Assembly: GCA_903916165.1 (NCBI GenBank)
Contig: CAIWVR010000275.1
Span: 1-14,872, forward strand
DNA: 14,872 nt
Direction of reading: 5' to 3'
Origin: an uncultured Hyphomicrobiales bacterium
GTDB taxonomy: Bacteria > Pseudomonadota > Alphaproteobacteria > Rhizobiales > Beijerinckiaceae
Shown: piece after piece, positions 4,765 through 12,091 of the stretch
Layout of the letters: every line of letters begins with the position of its first letter
Position numbering within the stretch: the stretch's first letter is position 1
The notes under the pieces: model-generated
Databases searched by the model: none
Seen by the model: the letters and a program-made list of their open reading frames with translations, nothing else
What the model was told of the DNA's origin: nothing
Position numbers and translations under genes: made by a program

Positions 4765-7686
4765 ATGGCCAACAAAATGCTGATCGACGCCAGCCACCCG
4801 GAAGAAACCCGGGTTGTGGTGTTACGTGGTAACCGCGTAGAGGAATTCGACTTCGAGGCTGCCAACCGCAAGCAATTGCGCGGCAATATCTATCTGGCAA
4901 AAGTGACGCGGGTCGAACCCTCGCTGCAGGCCGCCTTTATTGAATATGGCGGCAACCGCCACGGCTTCCTCGCCTTCTCGGAAATCCATCCCGATTATTA
5001 CCAGATCCCGGTCGCCGACCGCCTCGCCCTTCTGGAAGAAGAAGCGCGCTCGCATCGCGATGAGGATGATGAGGAAGACAAGAAGCGCCGCTCGCGCCGC
5101 CGTGGCCGCAATGAAAAGCGCGCCCGCCCCGACGCCAGCATTTCTGAAACCGCGCCCGACACCGATGCTGCACATGGCGAGACCATCGACGGCGAAATCG
5201 TCTCGCGCGGCGACGACGCGCCCGCTCCGGTGCTGTCGCTCGACCTCTCGATCTCCGACATCCAGCTCACCATGGCGGATCCCGCGTCCGGGCATCATCA
5301 CGACATGCTCGCCAGCGACCCCGACGTCACCATCGAGGCCAATGACGAGACGCGCACTGAACCGGGCGAGGCAGCGCCGACCCGTGCCGCGCGCGACGAG
5401 GAGGACGATCACGAACACGGTGAAGACGACGAGGAAGAACATGTCGAGCACATTGGCGGCGACGCCATGGAAGACGTGCCGAACCGTTACCAGCGCCTGC
5501 GTCGCCAGTACAAGATCCAGGAAGTCATCAAGCGCCGCCAGGTGCTGCTGGTGCAGGTTGTCAAGGAAGAGCGCGGCAACAAGGGCGCGGCCCTGACCAC
5601 CTATCTGTCGCTTGCCGGCCGCTATTCCGTGCTGATGCCCAACACCGCACGTGGCGGCGGCATCTCGCGCAAGATCACCGACGCCGCCGACCGCAAGCGC
5701 CTCAAGGGGATTGCGGGCGAGCTGGAAGTGCCGGAAGGCATGGGCGTTATCCTGCGCACCGCCGGTGCCGCCCGCACGAAGCCCGAGATCCGCCGCGACT
5801 TCGAATATCTCCTGCGCATGTGGGAGACGGTGCGCGAACTGACGCTGAAATCCTCCGCAGCCTGCCTCGTCTACGAGGAAGGCTCGCTGATCAAGCGCGC
5901 CATCCGCGACCTCTACAACAAGGACATCGACGAAGTGATCGTGTCCGGCGAGGATGGCTACCGCGAGGCCAAAGACTTCATGCGCATGCTCATGCCGAGC
6001 CATGCCAAGAATGTTCAGGCGCATCGCGAACTGCAGCCGCTCTTCGCCAAGGCGGGCGCCGAGGCCCAGCTTGACGCCATGTTCTCCAATGTCGTGACCC
6101 TGAAGTCCGGCGGCTATATCGTCATCAACCAGACCGAGGCGCTGGTCGCCATCGACGTCAATTCGGGCCGGTCGACCCGCGAACACAATATTGAAGACAC
6201 GGCGCTGCGCACCAATCTGGAGGCGGCTGATGAAGTCGCCCGCCAGCTGCGCCTGCGCGATCTTGCCGGCCTCATCGTCGTCGACTTCATCGACATGGAA
6301 GAGGGCCGCAACAATCGCGCCGTCGAACGCCGGGTCAAGGATGCGCTCAAGAATGACCGCGCACGCATCCAGATTGGCCGGATCTCGCATTTCGGCCTGC
6401 TCGAAATGTCACGCCAGCGTATCCGCACCGGCGTGCTCGAAGGCTCGACGGTCGTGTGTCCGCATTGCGCGGGTGCCGGCATGGTGCGCGGCACCGCCTC
6501 CATCGCGCTGCATGTGATGCGCGTGCTGGAAGATGCCCTGATCAAAAATGCGATGCACAACATCATCGTACGCTCGCGCACGCAGGTCGCGCTGTACATC
6601 CTCAACCAGAAGCGTGCGCATCTGCGCGCACTGGAAGAGCGTTTCAGCGTGCAGATCACCGTCGAGGCCGACGACACGCTGACCGGCATGACCTATCACG
6701 CCCTGGAGCGCGGCGAACTCGCCTCGCCCCCGCCGGTGTTTGAACGCAAGGATCTGGTCCGCGTCGATTCCATTCCGATCGCTGATGAGGAGATCGAGGA
6801 CGAGATCGAGGACGAAGAGGACGAGGAAGATGTCGTGGCGCCGGTCGTCGCGCCCGTCGTCCGCGAAAGCAGCGAACGCCGCCAGCGCGGCGAGGGACGT
6901 GGCGAGGGACGTGGCGAGGGACGTGGCGAGGGACGTGGCGAGGGACGTGGCGAGGGACGTGGCGCAGGCCGCGCAGAGGCACCCGCCGAAGCCAGGGCAG
7001 AGGGCGAGGATGACAGCGAGGGTGGTCGCCGCCGTCGGCGGCGCCGGCGTCGCGGCCGTGGCGCATCCACAATCACCGATCCCAACTCGCCGCAGCCGTC
7101 GGACGATGGCCTGCTGGTCATGGCCGAAATCGGCGGCGACATCGCCCGCGCGCCCGAGCGCATGCTGTCGGACGGCGAAGTCGATACGAATGAAGTTGAA
7201 AACTTCGAACTGGAACCTGGCCAGCCGGGTGAAGGCGACGGATTGCGCCGTCGTCGCCGCTCGCGTCGTGGCGGTCGCAACCGCCGCCGTGAAGACGCGC
7301 CGCGTGACGAGCGCCAGCCGCAGGGTGACTTTGTCGAAAGCTCCGATCCGGTCGCTGCCGCTCCGGCCCATGAGGCACCTCCTGCCGTCCAGGCAGAGAT
7401 GCCAGACGTGACACCCGCCCGTCGCGAGACGCCGGTTGCACCCGCCTGGGACTGGGCGCCGATGGCAAATGCGGATGTAACGCCGCCGCCCGCCCGCGTC
7501 GAAGCCCCAGCCCCGGCTCCGGCCCCTGCCCCGGCCCCGGTGGCGGAAAGCGCGCCCGCGCCCATGGCGGCCGCCGTTGTGCCAGAGCCCACGGCCCCGA
7601 AAACCGAACCCCTGACAGACGCGCCCGTCGGTCCCAAGCGCACCGGTTGGTGGGCGCGTGCCAAGCCACCCGTGGACAAGTCGTAA
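4765..7686 (+). CDS. rne: Ribonuclease E, degradosome scaffold
   Basis: RNase E is the main endoribonuclease for mRNA decay and rRNA/tRNA processing, and it scaffolds the degradosome. The protein is 973 residues. The N-terminus (MANKMLIDASHPEETRVVVL) and S1 domain are typical, but the S1 domain is split by an insert of about 150 acidic and His-rich residues (about 87-240). It resumes at KEERGNKGAALTTYLSLAGR. The DNase I-like catalytic part has Asp464 (VAIDVNSG) and Asp507 (VVDFIDME); the zinc-link CPHC is at 565-568. After about residue 655 the protein is disordered: an acidic block (674-689), six GEGR repeats (709-732), a run of nine Arg (755-763), further Arg-rich blocks, a Pro-Ala stretch, and a C-terminal GWW motif at 961-963. 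In Caulobacter a GWW tail binds PNPase. The gene is monocistronic here, ending in a strong terminator. Confidence 0.97.
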   Translation: MANKMLIDASHPEETRVVVLRGNRVEEFDFEAANRKQLRGNIYLAKVTRVEPSLQAAFIEYGGNRHGFLAFSEIHPDYYQIPVADRLALLEEEARSHRDEDDEEDKKRRSRRRGRNEKRARPDASISETAPDTDAAHGETIDGEIVSRGDDAPAPVLSLDLSISDIQLTMADPASGHHHDMLASDPDVTIEANDETRTEPGEAAPTRAARDEEDDHEHGEDDEEEHVEHIGGDAMEDVPNRYQRLRRQYKIQEVIKRRQVLLVQVVKEERGNKGAALTTYLSLAGRYSVLMPNTARGGGISRKITDAADRKRLKGIAGELEVPEGMGVILRTAGAARTKPEIRRDFEYLLRMWETVRELTLKSSAACLVYEEGSLIKRAIRDLYNKDIDEVIVSGEDGYREAKDFMRMLMPSHAKNVQAHRELQPLFAKAGAEAQLDAMFSNVVTLKSGGYIVINQTEALVAIDVNSGRSTREHNIEDTALRTNLEAADEVARQLRLRDLAGLIVVDFIDMEEGRNNRAVERRVKDALKNDRARIQIGRISHFGLLEMSRQRIRTGVLEGSTVVCPHCAGAGMVRGTASIALHVMRVLEDALIKNAMHNIIVRSRTQVALYILNQKRAHLRALEERFSVQITVEADDTLTGMTYHALERGELASPPPVFERKDLVRVDSIPIADEEIEDEIEDEEDEEDVVAPVVAPVVRESSERRQRGEGRGEGRGEGRGEGRGEGRGEGRGAGRAEAPAEARAEGEDDSEGGRRRRRRRRRGRGASTITDPNSPQPSDDGLLVMAEIGGDIARAPERMLSDGEVDTNEVENFELEPGQPGEGDGLRRRRRSRRGGRNRRREDAPRDERQPQGDFVESSDPVAAAPAHEAPPAVQAEMPDVTPARRETPVAPAWDWAPMANADVTPPPARVEAPAPAPAPAPAPVAESAPAPMAAAVVPEPTAPKTEPLTDAPVGPKRTGWWARAKPPVDKS
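6889..6960 (+). repeat. Six perfect copies of a 12-bp tandem repeat inside rne
   Basis: The unit GGCGAGGGACGT occurs six times with no mismatch (72 bp), each copy encoding Gly-Glu-Gly-Arg. A degenerate seventh unit (GGCGCAGGCCGC, encoding GAGR) follows. The unit length is a multiple of three, so gain or loss of copies keeps the frame. It lies between an acidic block and an Arg run in the disordered tail of RNase E. Confidence 0.97.
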
Positions 7687-7694
7687 ATCAAGCC

Positions 7695-7721
7695 AAGGCC
7701 CGCTCACGAGCGGGCCTTTTT
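7695..7721 (+). terminator. Intrinsic terminator of rne
   Basis: GGCCCGCTC (7697-7705) and GAGCGGGCC (7708-7716) are exact reverse complements. The stem can extend by two A-T pairs using AA at 7695-7696, and a run of five T follows. It starts nine bases after the rne stop. In practice the tip opens to a CACG tetraloop on an 8-bp or longer stem. This is the clearest terminator in the window. Confidence 0.93.
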
Positions 7722-7736
7722 CTTGCCGGGGGTCTT

Positions 7737-7873
7737 CCCCTCTCCCGCAGCGCGGGAGTGGGTGGCGCGCACCGCGCGACGGGTGTGGGCGGACCGACGG
7801 GCCGCGCCTCGCTTGGCTAGCGCCCTCATCCGCCCCGCCAAGCGGGGCACCTTCTCCCGCCAGCGGGAGAAGG
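7737..7873. repeat. Inverted pair of palindromic intergenic repeat modules
   Basis: Two related modules face each other between the convergent 3' ends of rne and the aminotransferase. The right one reads as CGCCCTCATCC (7821-7831), a GCCCCGC/GCGGGGC hairpin (7832-7848), and a perfect 11-bp CCTTCTCCCGC/GCGGGAGAAGG hairpin (7850-7873). The left one (7737-7792) has the same order in reverse: a CTCCCGC/GCGGGAG hairpin, a GC-rich imperfect palindrome, then GGTGTGGGCGG. It ends 13 bases past the aminotransferase stop. Without a T-run I do not call it a terminator, although it could protect 3' ends or slow read-through. Confidence 0.75.
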
Positions 7874-7886
7874 AGGGCGCCCGGGT

Positions 7887-9062
7887 TTACCCCCCCAGCC
7901 ATTTTTCCAGCCGCGCCACACCTTCCACGACATCTGCCTCCGACCCGGCAAATGACAGGCGCATGGTATGTGCGCCACGGGTGCGGTCAAAATCGAGGCC
8001 GGGCGTCGCCGCCACGCCCGCCTCATGCAGCATCCGCTTGCAGAACGCCCCCGAGTCAATCGTGAGATGGCTGATGTCGATGTAGACATAGAAGGCACCA
8101 TCGACGGGATGGAAATTCCCAAGCCCGATGCGCGGCAGGTGCGCCATCAGATAGGCACGACTGCGCGCATAGCTGGCGCGCGTCACCTCCAGTTCGTCCT
8201 GCGCGTCGAAGGCGGCTTCCGCCGCGACCTGGCTGAGCGTGGGCACCGAAATGGCCAGGCTCTGCTGCAGGCGCTCCGCCGGACGCACCAAATCCTCGGG
8301 CAGCACCAGCCAGCCGATGCGCCAGCCGGTCATGCAGAAATATTTGGACATCGAATTCACGACAATGACCGAGTTCGAAAAGGCCAGCGCCGTCTCGGCG
8401 GGCGCCTCGTAGGTCAGCCCGTGGTAGATCTCGTCCGAGATGAAGGCAATGCCGAGCCGGTCGCAGGTCTCGCAGACGTCGCGCAGGGCCGCGCGGCCCA
8501 TCATCGTGCCCGACGGATTGGCCGGGCTCATCAGCAGGACGCCGTCGAGTTTTTGAGCCGCATGCGCCGCCTCGATCATCTGTGCGGTGACGGCATAGCG
8601 CGTCGAGGCCTGCGTCTCCAGCGTCACGCAGACAATGCCCAGCGCCTCCATAATGTTGCGATAGGCCGGATAACCCGGTGACGCGATGGCCACCCGCGCA
8701 CCCGGATCGAAGAGCGCGAGAAAGCTCAGCAGAAACCCGGCCGACGAACCGGTGGTCACCGCAATGCGCGAGGGCGCGACATCGACCTTGTAGGTCTCGC
8801 CATAAAACCGCGCGATGCGTGCGCGCAGCGACGGGCGCCCGAGCGCCTCCGTATAGCCGATACGCCCCATCGCCAGGGCCGCCATGGCTGCGTCTCGCGC
8901 GGCCCTTGGCGCGGGCGCACCGGGTTCGCCCGCTTCCATATGGATGATTGACGCACCGCCACGCTCGAGCTGCGTGGATTCTGCGAGCACGTCCATCGCA
9001 AGAAAAGGCGCGACGCGGCTGCGCAGGGACGGGGTGATCTTGTGTCGATTGTCGGGTTTCAT
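7887..9062 (-). CDS. Pyridoxal-phosphate aminotransferase, fold type I (class I/II)
   Basis: A 391-residue PLP enzyme that should transfer an amino group between an amino acid and a 2-oxo acid in the cytoplasm. Family features include MEAGEPG at 42-48, where substrate-binding residues lie in this family. TTGSSAGF at 103-110 is the phosphate-binding turn. SPANPSG at 179-185 has Asn182 facing PLP, and SDEIYHGL has Asp210 and Tyr213. The Schiff-base lysine is Lys240 in SMSKYF, followed by MTGWRIGW with Arg248. Arg368 in MRLSF is the likely carboxylate-binding arginine. The ATG at 9062 has GGAAACCGGA directly upstream; the open frame runs about 300 codons further upstream but that part is antisense to the M48 gene. 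It is divergent from the protease gene with 93 bases between. I cannot tell the substrate: aspartate-, alanine- and aromatic-type members share these motifs. Confidence 0.9.
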   Translation of the reverse strand: MKPDNRHKITPSLRSRVAPFLAMDVLAESTQLERGGASIIHMEAGEPGAPAPRAARDAAMAALAMGRIGYTEALGRPSLRARIARFYGETYKVDVAPSRIAVTTGSSAGFLLSFLALFDPGARVAIASPGYPAYRNIMEALGIVCVTLETQASTRYAVTAQMIEAAHAAQKLDGVLLMSPANPSGTMMGRAALRDVCETCDRLGIAFISDEIYHGLTYEAPAETALAFSNSVIVVNSMSKYFCMTGWRIGWLVLPEDLVRPAERLQQSLAISVPTLSQVAAEAAFDAQDELEVTRASYARSRAYLMAHLPRIGLGNFHPVDGAFYVYIDISHLTIDSGAFCKRMLHEAGVAATPGLDFDRTRGAHTMRLSFAGSEADVVEGVARLEKWLGG

Positions 9063-9103
9063 TCCGGTTTCCAAAGCTGTCGCTGTATCGTGACCGCCCC
9101 GCT

Positions 9104-9120
9104 CGCGCCATAATGGCGCG
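9104..9120. promoter_or_regulatory. Perfect 17-bp palindrome between divergent genes (candidate operator)
   Basis: CGCGCCAT and ATGGCGCG are exact reverse complements around one central A. It lies in the 93-base spacer between the aminotransferase and the M48 protease starts. Its centre, CATAAT at 9109-9114, also resembles a -10 hexamer for the plus strand, though no good -35 is seen. A dimeric repressor bound here could affect both genes. This is inference from symmetry and position. Confidence 0.45.
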
Positions 9121-9155
9121 CCTTCATCACATGCAGAGATTCCTGCCGAGGACGA

Positions 9156-10589
9156 ATGATCGAGCGCGCGACCCCTAACAGCCGCCAGCCCGCCGCGCCA
9201 GTGCGCGGGTTCGTCTCGCGTGCGCTCGCGGGCCTCGTCGTCATGTCCACGCTCGCCTCTGGCCTGCCGGCCGCGGCACAGACTGACGGGCCGAAACTGT
9301 CGATCATCCGCGACGCGGAGATCGAGCAATTGCTGCGCGAATATACGCTGCCGATCTTCCGCGCGGCGGGGATCAACGCCAGCGCGACCAAGATCATCCT
9401 CGTCGGCGACCGCTCCTTCAACGCTTTCGTGGCGAATGGCCAGAAGATCTTCATCAACGTCGGCGCGATCATGGACGCCAAGACGCCCAACGAATTGATC
9501 GGGGTGCTGGCCCATGAGAGCGGGCATATTGCCGGCGGGCATCTGGCACGGCAGAGGCAGGAACTCGCCCGTGCGCAGATCCTGGCGGTTGCCGGAATGC
9601 TGATGGGGGCCGGCGCGGTCGTCGCGCAGGCGCGCTCGGGGCCCTATGGCAAGGTCGGCTCGGATGGCGCAGGCATGATGGGCGCGATGCTGGGCCCGCA
9701 GGAGCTCATCCGCCGGTCGCTGCTTGCCTATCAGCGCGGCGAGGAACAGGCGGCCGATCGCGCGGCGGTGAATTATCTCACCAGCACCGGGCAATCCGCG
9801 CGCGGCCTGCTCACCACGATGGAGCGTTTCCAGAACGACGCGCTGTTCAAGACGGACAAGATCGACCCCTATCTGATGTCGCATCCGCTGCCCACCGAGC
9901 GCATCGCCAGTCTGGATTCGGCGGCCAGGGCATCGCCGGCCTTCCATGTGAAAGACCCGCCGGCCCTGCAGGCGCGGCACGATCTCGCACGGGCCAAGCT
10001 GTTCGGGTTCATGAGCGGCGCGGCTGAAGTCGCGCGGCGTTACCCGTTGTCAGACAATGCCCTGCCCGCACGCTATGCCCGTGCCATCGCCACCTACCGG
10101 CAGGGGCGCCTCGACCAGGCGCTGGTGCAGATCGACGCCCTGATCGCGGCGGAACCCGGCAATGCCTATTTTCAGGAATTGAAGGGCCAGACCCTGCTGG
10201 AATCGGGCCGGGCCGGGCCATCCCTGCCCTATCTGCGACGCGCCACGGCTCTCGCGCCAGGTGCCTTGCCGATCCGCGTGCTGCTCGGCCATGCCCTGGT
10301 CGGCGCGGGCGACCCCGCCGGGGCCAGGGAGGCGACAACCATTCTGACACAGGTCCTCCAGCGCGACGATGATTATGCCGAGGCCTGGCAATTCCTCGCC
10401 ATGGCCTATGAACGGCGTGGCGACACGCCCAATTCGCAACTGGCGGCGGCACAGGCCCTGTTCCTGCAAGGCAATATGATCGCCGCCCGTACCCAGGCTG
10501 ACCGCGCGCAAAAGCAGTTCAAGCCGGGCTCGCCCGGCTGGCTCAAAGCTGACGACATTCTGAATTACCGCCCGCCAAAATTCGACTGA
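9156..10589 (+). CDS. Exported M48 family zinc metalloprotease with TPR domain (BepA-like)
   Basis: A 477-residue protein resembling BepA/YfgC, periplasmic proteases that help assemble or degrade outer-membrane proteins. An N-terminal signal (Arg-rich start, hydrophobic ALAGLVVMSTLASG, ending AAA before QTDG at about 41) indicates export. The M48 domain has the zinc motif HESGH at 120-124, followed by GGH at 127-129. The third ligand is probably a Glu in GEEQAAD at 195-201, and SHPLPTERI is at 242-250. From about 275 onward the helices have TPR character (for example ALVQIDALIAAEPGNAYFQE at 322-341). The ATG at 9156 has GAGGAC just upstream; an internal ATG at 9243 would cut the signal peptide. 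The gene is followed 101 bases later by a DsbA-like exported protein. The exact substrate cannot be read from the sequence. Confidence 0.9.
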   Translation: MIERATPNSRQPAAPVRGFVSRALAGLVVMSTLASGLPAAAQTDGPKLSIIRDAEIEQLLREYTLPIFRAAGINASATKIILVGDRSFNAFVANGQKIFINVGAIMDAKTPNELIGVLAHESGHIAGGHLARQRQELARAQILAVAGMLMGAGAVVAQARSGPYGKVGSDGAGMMGAMLGPQELIRRSLLAYQRGEEQAADRAAVNYLTSTGQSARGLLTTMERFQNDALFKTDKIDPYLMSHPLPTERIASLDSAARASPAFHVKDPPALQARHDLARAKLFGFMSGAAEVARRYPLSDNALPARYARAIATYRQGRLDQALVQIDALIAAEPGNAYFQELKGQTLLESGRAGPSLPYLRRATALAPGALPIRVLLGHALVGAGDPAGAREATTILTQVLQRDDDYAEAWQFLAMAYERRGDTPNSQLAAAQALFLQGNMIAARTQADRAQKQFKPGSPGWLKADDILNYRPPKFD

Positions 10590-10690
10590 TCCTTCACCCC
10601 TTCGTGAGCACCCGCGCGGAGATGCCGCTTCGGCTGGCCCGCCCTGCGCGCTAATGAGAAAACGCCGCATCGTCGCGGCAGGAGAACCCC
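10590..10690. other. Spacer between the M48 protease and DsbA-like genes
   Basis: This 101-base stretch has no terminator with a T-run. A small hairpin, GCCGC/GCGGC at 10664-10679, ends right at the AGGAG ribosome-binding site (10680-10684) of the downstream gene and could influence its translation. A promoter is not obvious, so co-transcription with the protease gene is possible. Confidence 0.4.
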
Positions 10691-11461
10691 ATGTTGACCT
10701 TCCGCCAGCGCCTCGCCACCTTTGCCATCATCGGGCTGATGTGCGTCGCAGCCCCCGTCTCGGCCGCCGAATTTTCCGCCGGCCAGAAGGGCGAGATCGA
10801 GACGATCATCCATGATTACCTGATGAAAAATCCGGAAGTCCTGCGCGAGGCGTTTGGCGAGCTGGAACAGCGCCAGGCCCGCGCTGAAACCGAGGCGCGC
10901 ACAAGGGCGCTGGGCGAGAATGGCACGCTGCTGACCCATTCCAGACATCAGGCGGTGATCGGCAATCCCGACGGCAAGGTCACGCTGGTCGAGTTCTTCG
11001 ATTACAATTGCGGCTATTGCAAACAGGCCCTCCCCGACTTGCAGCGACTGATGAAGGAACAGCCGGATCTCCGTGTTGTGCTGAAGGATTTCCCGGTTCT
11101 TGGGCCGGGCTCGGTGGAAGCCGCACAGGTCGCCATCGCGCTCAGAAATCAGTTGAAGGGCGAGAAATATGCGGCCTTCCACGGGAAGCTGCTCGCCACG
11201 CGCGGTCAGATTGCCAAGGCGACGGCGCTGGCGGCGGCCAGGGAGGCAGGGGCCGATATGGACAGGCTCAACAAGGACCTCACCGGACCGGACGTCACCG
11301 CGAGCCTGCAGGAGGTGGCCAAACTCGCGGATTCGCTCAATCTGACCGGCACGCCGACCTATATTGTGGGGGACGAGGTCGTCGTCGGGGCGGTTGGCTA
11401 TGCCCAGCTCAAGACCCGTCTGGACAATATGCGCAAATGCGGCAAGGCCTCCTGCGGGTAG
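10691..11461 (+). CDS. Periplasmic DsbA-family thiol-disulfide oxidoreductase (ScsC/Com1-like)
   Basis: A 256-residue exported thioredoxin-fold protein that should form or shuffle disulfide bonds in periplasmic proteins. The signal peptide is residues 1-26 (FAIIGLMCVAAPVSAA before EFS). A helical N-terminal segment (about 30-75, with IHDYLMKNPEVLREAFGELE) resembles the oligomerising region of ScsC-type proteins. The active site is CGYC (Cys107, Cys110) in FFDYNCGYCKQ, and the cis-proline loop is TGTPTY at 219-224. Two extra cysteines, Cys250 and Cys255, sit at the extreme C-terminus. AGGAG lies 6 bases before the ATG. Whether it acts as oxidase or isomerase cannot be decided, and no DsbB or DsbD partner is in the window. 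Confidence 0.9.
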   Translation: MLTFRQRLATFAIIGLMCVAAPVSAAEFSAGQKGEIETIIHDYLMKNPEVLREAFGELEQRQARAETEARTRALGENGTLLTHSRHQAVIGNPDGKVTLVEFFDYNCGYCKQALPDLQRLMKEQPDLRVVLKDFPVLGPGSVEAAQVAIALRNQLKGEKYAAFHGKLLATRGQIAKATALAAAREAGADMDRLNKDLTGPDVTASLQEVAKLADSLNLTGTPTYIVGDEVVVGAVGYAQLKTRLDNMRKCGKASCG

Positions 11462-11474
11462 GACGTGCGGCAAA

Positions 11475-11587
11475 CCCTCTCCCGGCGGGAGAGGATGGCG
11501 GCGCAGCAGCCGGGTGAGGGGGTGCGATCTGACAGACGCAGCGCCCCCTCATCAATCATGCTTCGCATGACAGCTTCTCCCCATGGA
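11475..11587. repeat. Inverted pair of palindromic repeat modules after the DsbA-like gene
   Basis: The left module starts with CCTCTCCCG/CGGGAGAGG (11476-11494) and ends in GGTGAGGGGGTG. The right module starts with CCCCCTCATC, continues with a perfect TCATGC/GCATGA hairpin (11556-11570), and ends with the CTTCTCCCC/GGAGA palindrome. TGAGGGGG and CCCCCTCA can pair across the middle, so the whole 113 bases can fold into one branched structure. The layout matches that at 7737-7873. Confidence 0.75.
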
Positions 11588-11932
11588 GACCTTTGCATAA
11601 AGGTCGCCGTCATGGCTGCGCAGGCTCACTCGTTCCCTGATCGAAAACGTCTGCAAGTGATGCACGCGATTCCCCTCCCCCTTGCGGGGAGGGGTTAGGG
11701 GTGGGGGTCGTGAGGCGCTTGCAAGACGCCCGCAAGACGCCTGTAAACCACTCTTTGACCATCGGAAACATGCGTCGACCCCCACCCCGCTCGCTGCTGC
11801 GCAGCGAGTCGCCCTCCCCGCAAGGGGGAGGGAAATGGCAGGCGTCGGACGAAAGAATTCGATCAGCAAAGCGTTGAACCTGCAAAGCAATGACGAAACT
11901 GATGTTTCGCAAAGGTCTCCCATGGGAGAAGC
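11573..11932. repeat. Nested foldback element (MITE-like candidate)
   Basis: The ends, 11573-11596 and 11909-11932, are 24-base inverted copies that match at 21 positions, each centred on a TCTCC/GGAGA palindrome. Inside them the arms keep imperfect inverted similarity (shared blocks such as CGTCAT, GCAGG and CTGATCGA) up to a second inverted pair. In that pair, 11698-11710 and 11776-11788 are exact 13-base complements. They are flanked by CCCCTCCCC/GGGGAGGGG (11672-11694), CTCGCTGC/GCAGCGAG (11790-11808) and CCCTCCCC/GGGGAGGG (11812-11832). The centre holds a 10-base direct repeat, GCAAGACGCC, at 11721-11730 and 11732-11741. No transposase is encoded and I could not confirm target-site duplications. 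Confidence 0.65.
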
Positions 11933-12091
11933 AACACACGCGCAGGGCAAGTTGCGTAAGGCACCCCCGTAGCAGGGGACAGCACGGGCTCTAGGCTTCC
12001 CTCCGGGCGTTAACCAGTTTATGAGACTTCCGCCGGGCGCGTGTCGCGAGAATCGCTGCGCCCGTCCCTGTAGCGTCCAACCGGTTGCGCG

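Larger units (their letters stand above)
11462..12091. other. 630-base intergenic region filled with palindromic repeats
   Basis: No gene is supported between the DsbA-like gene and aroQ. From about 11475 to 11932 nearly every base belongs to a hairpin module or to an arm of a larger foldback (described separately). From 11933 to 12091 the DNA looks like an ordinary upstream region and probably holds the aroQ operon promoter. The only hints are GTTAACCAGTTTATGAG (12009-12025) and two similar CCGGGCG-containing stretches on either side of it; I cannot name a promoter with confidence. Open frames across this region are interrupted repeat sequence. Confidence 0.7.

Noticed and set aside
4121..4783. 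220-codon plus-strand open frame in the amiC/rne spacer
   Set aside because: It starts near the amiC promoter area, runs out of frame into rne, is dominated by Arg/Pro/Ser, and has no convincing ribosome-binding site.
4822..6390. 522-codon open frame on the minus strand opposite rne
   Set aside because: It lies fully antisense to the conserved core of RNase E, has low-complexity composition without any recognisable family, and is expected from codon bias in GC-rich DNA.
6889..6960. Possible CRISPR-like array
   Set aside because: The repeats are contiguous 12-bp units without spacers and encode an in-frame protein repeat.
6409..7902. 497-codon minus-strand open frame across the rne tail and terminator
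   Set aside because: It is antisense to rne, reads through the rne terminator hairpin and intergenic repeat, and its sequence is the mirror of the Arg/Glu repeats.
9063..9980. Upstream extension of the aminotransferase frame to 697 residues
   Set aside because: The added 306 residues are antisense to the M48 protease gene and match no aminotransferase N-terminus; the start at 9062 has its own ribosome-binding site and gives the normal length.
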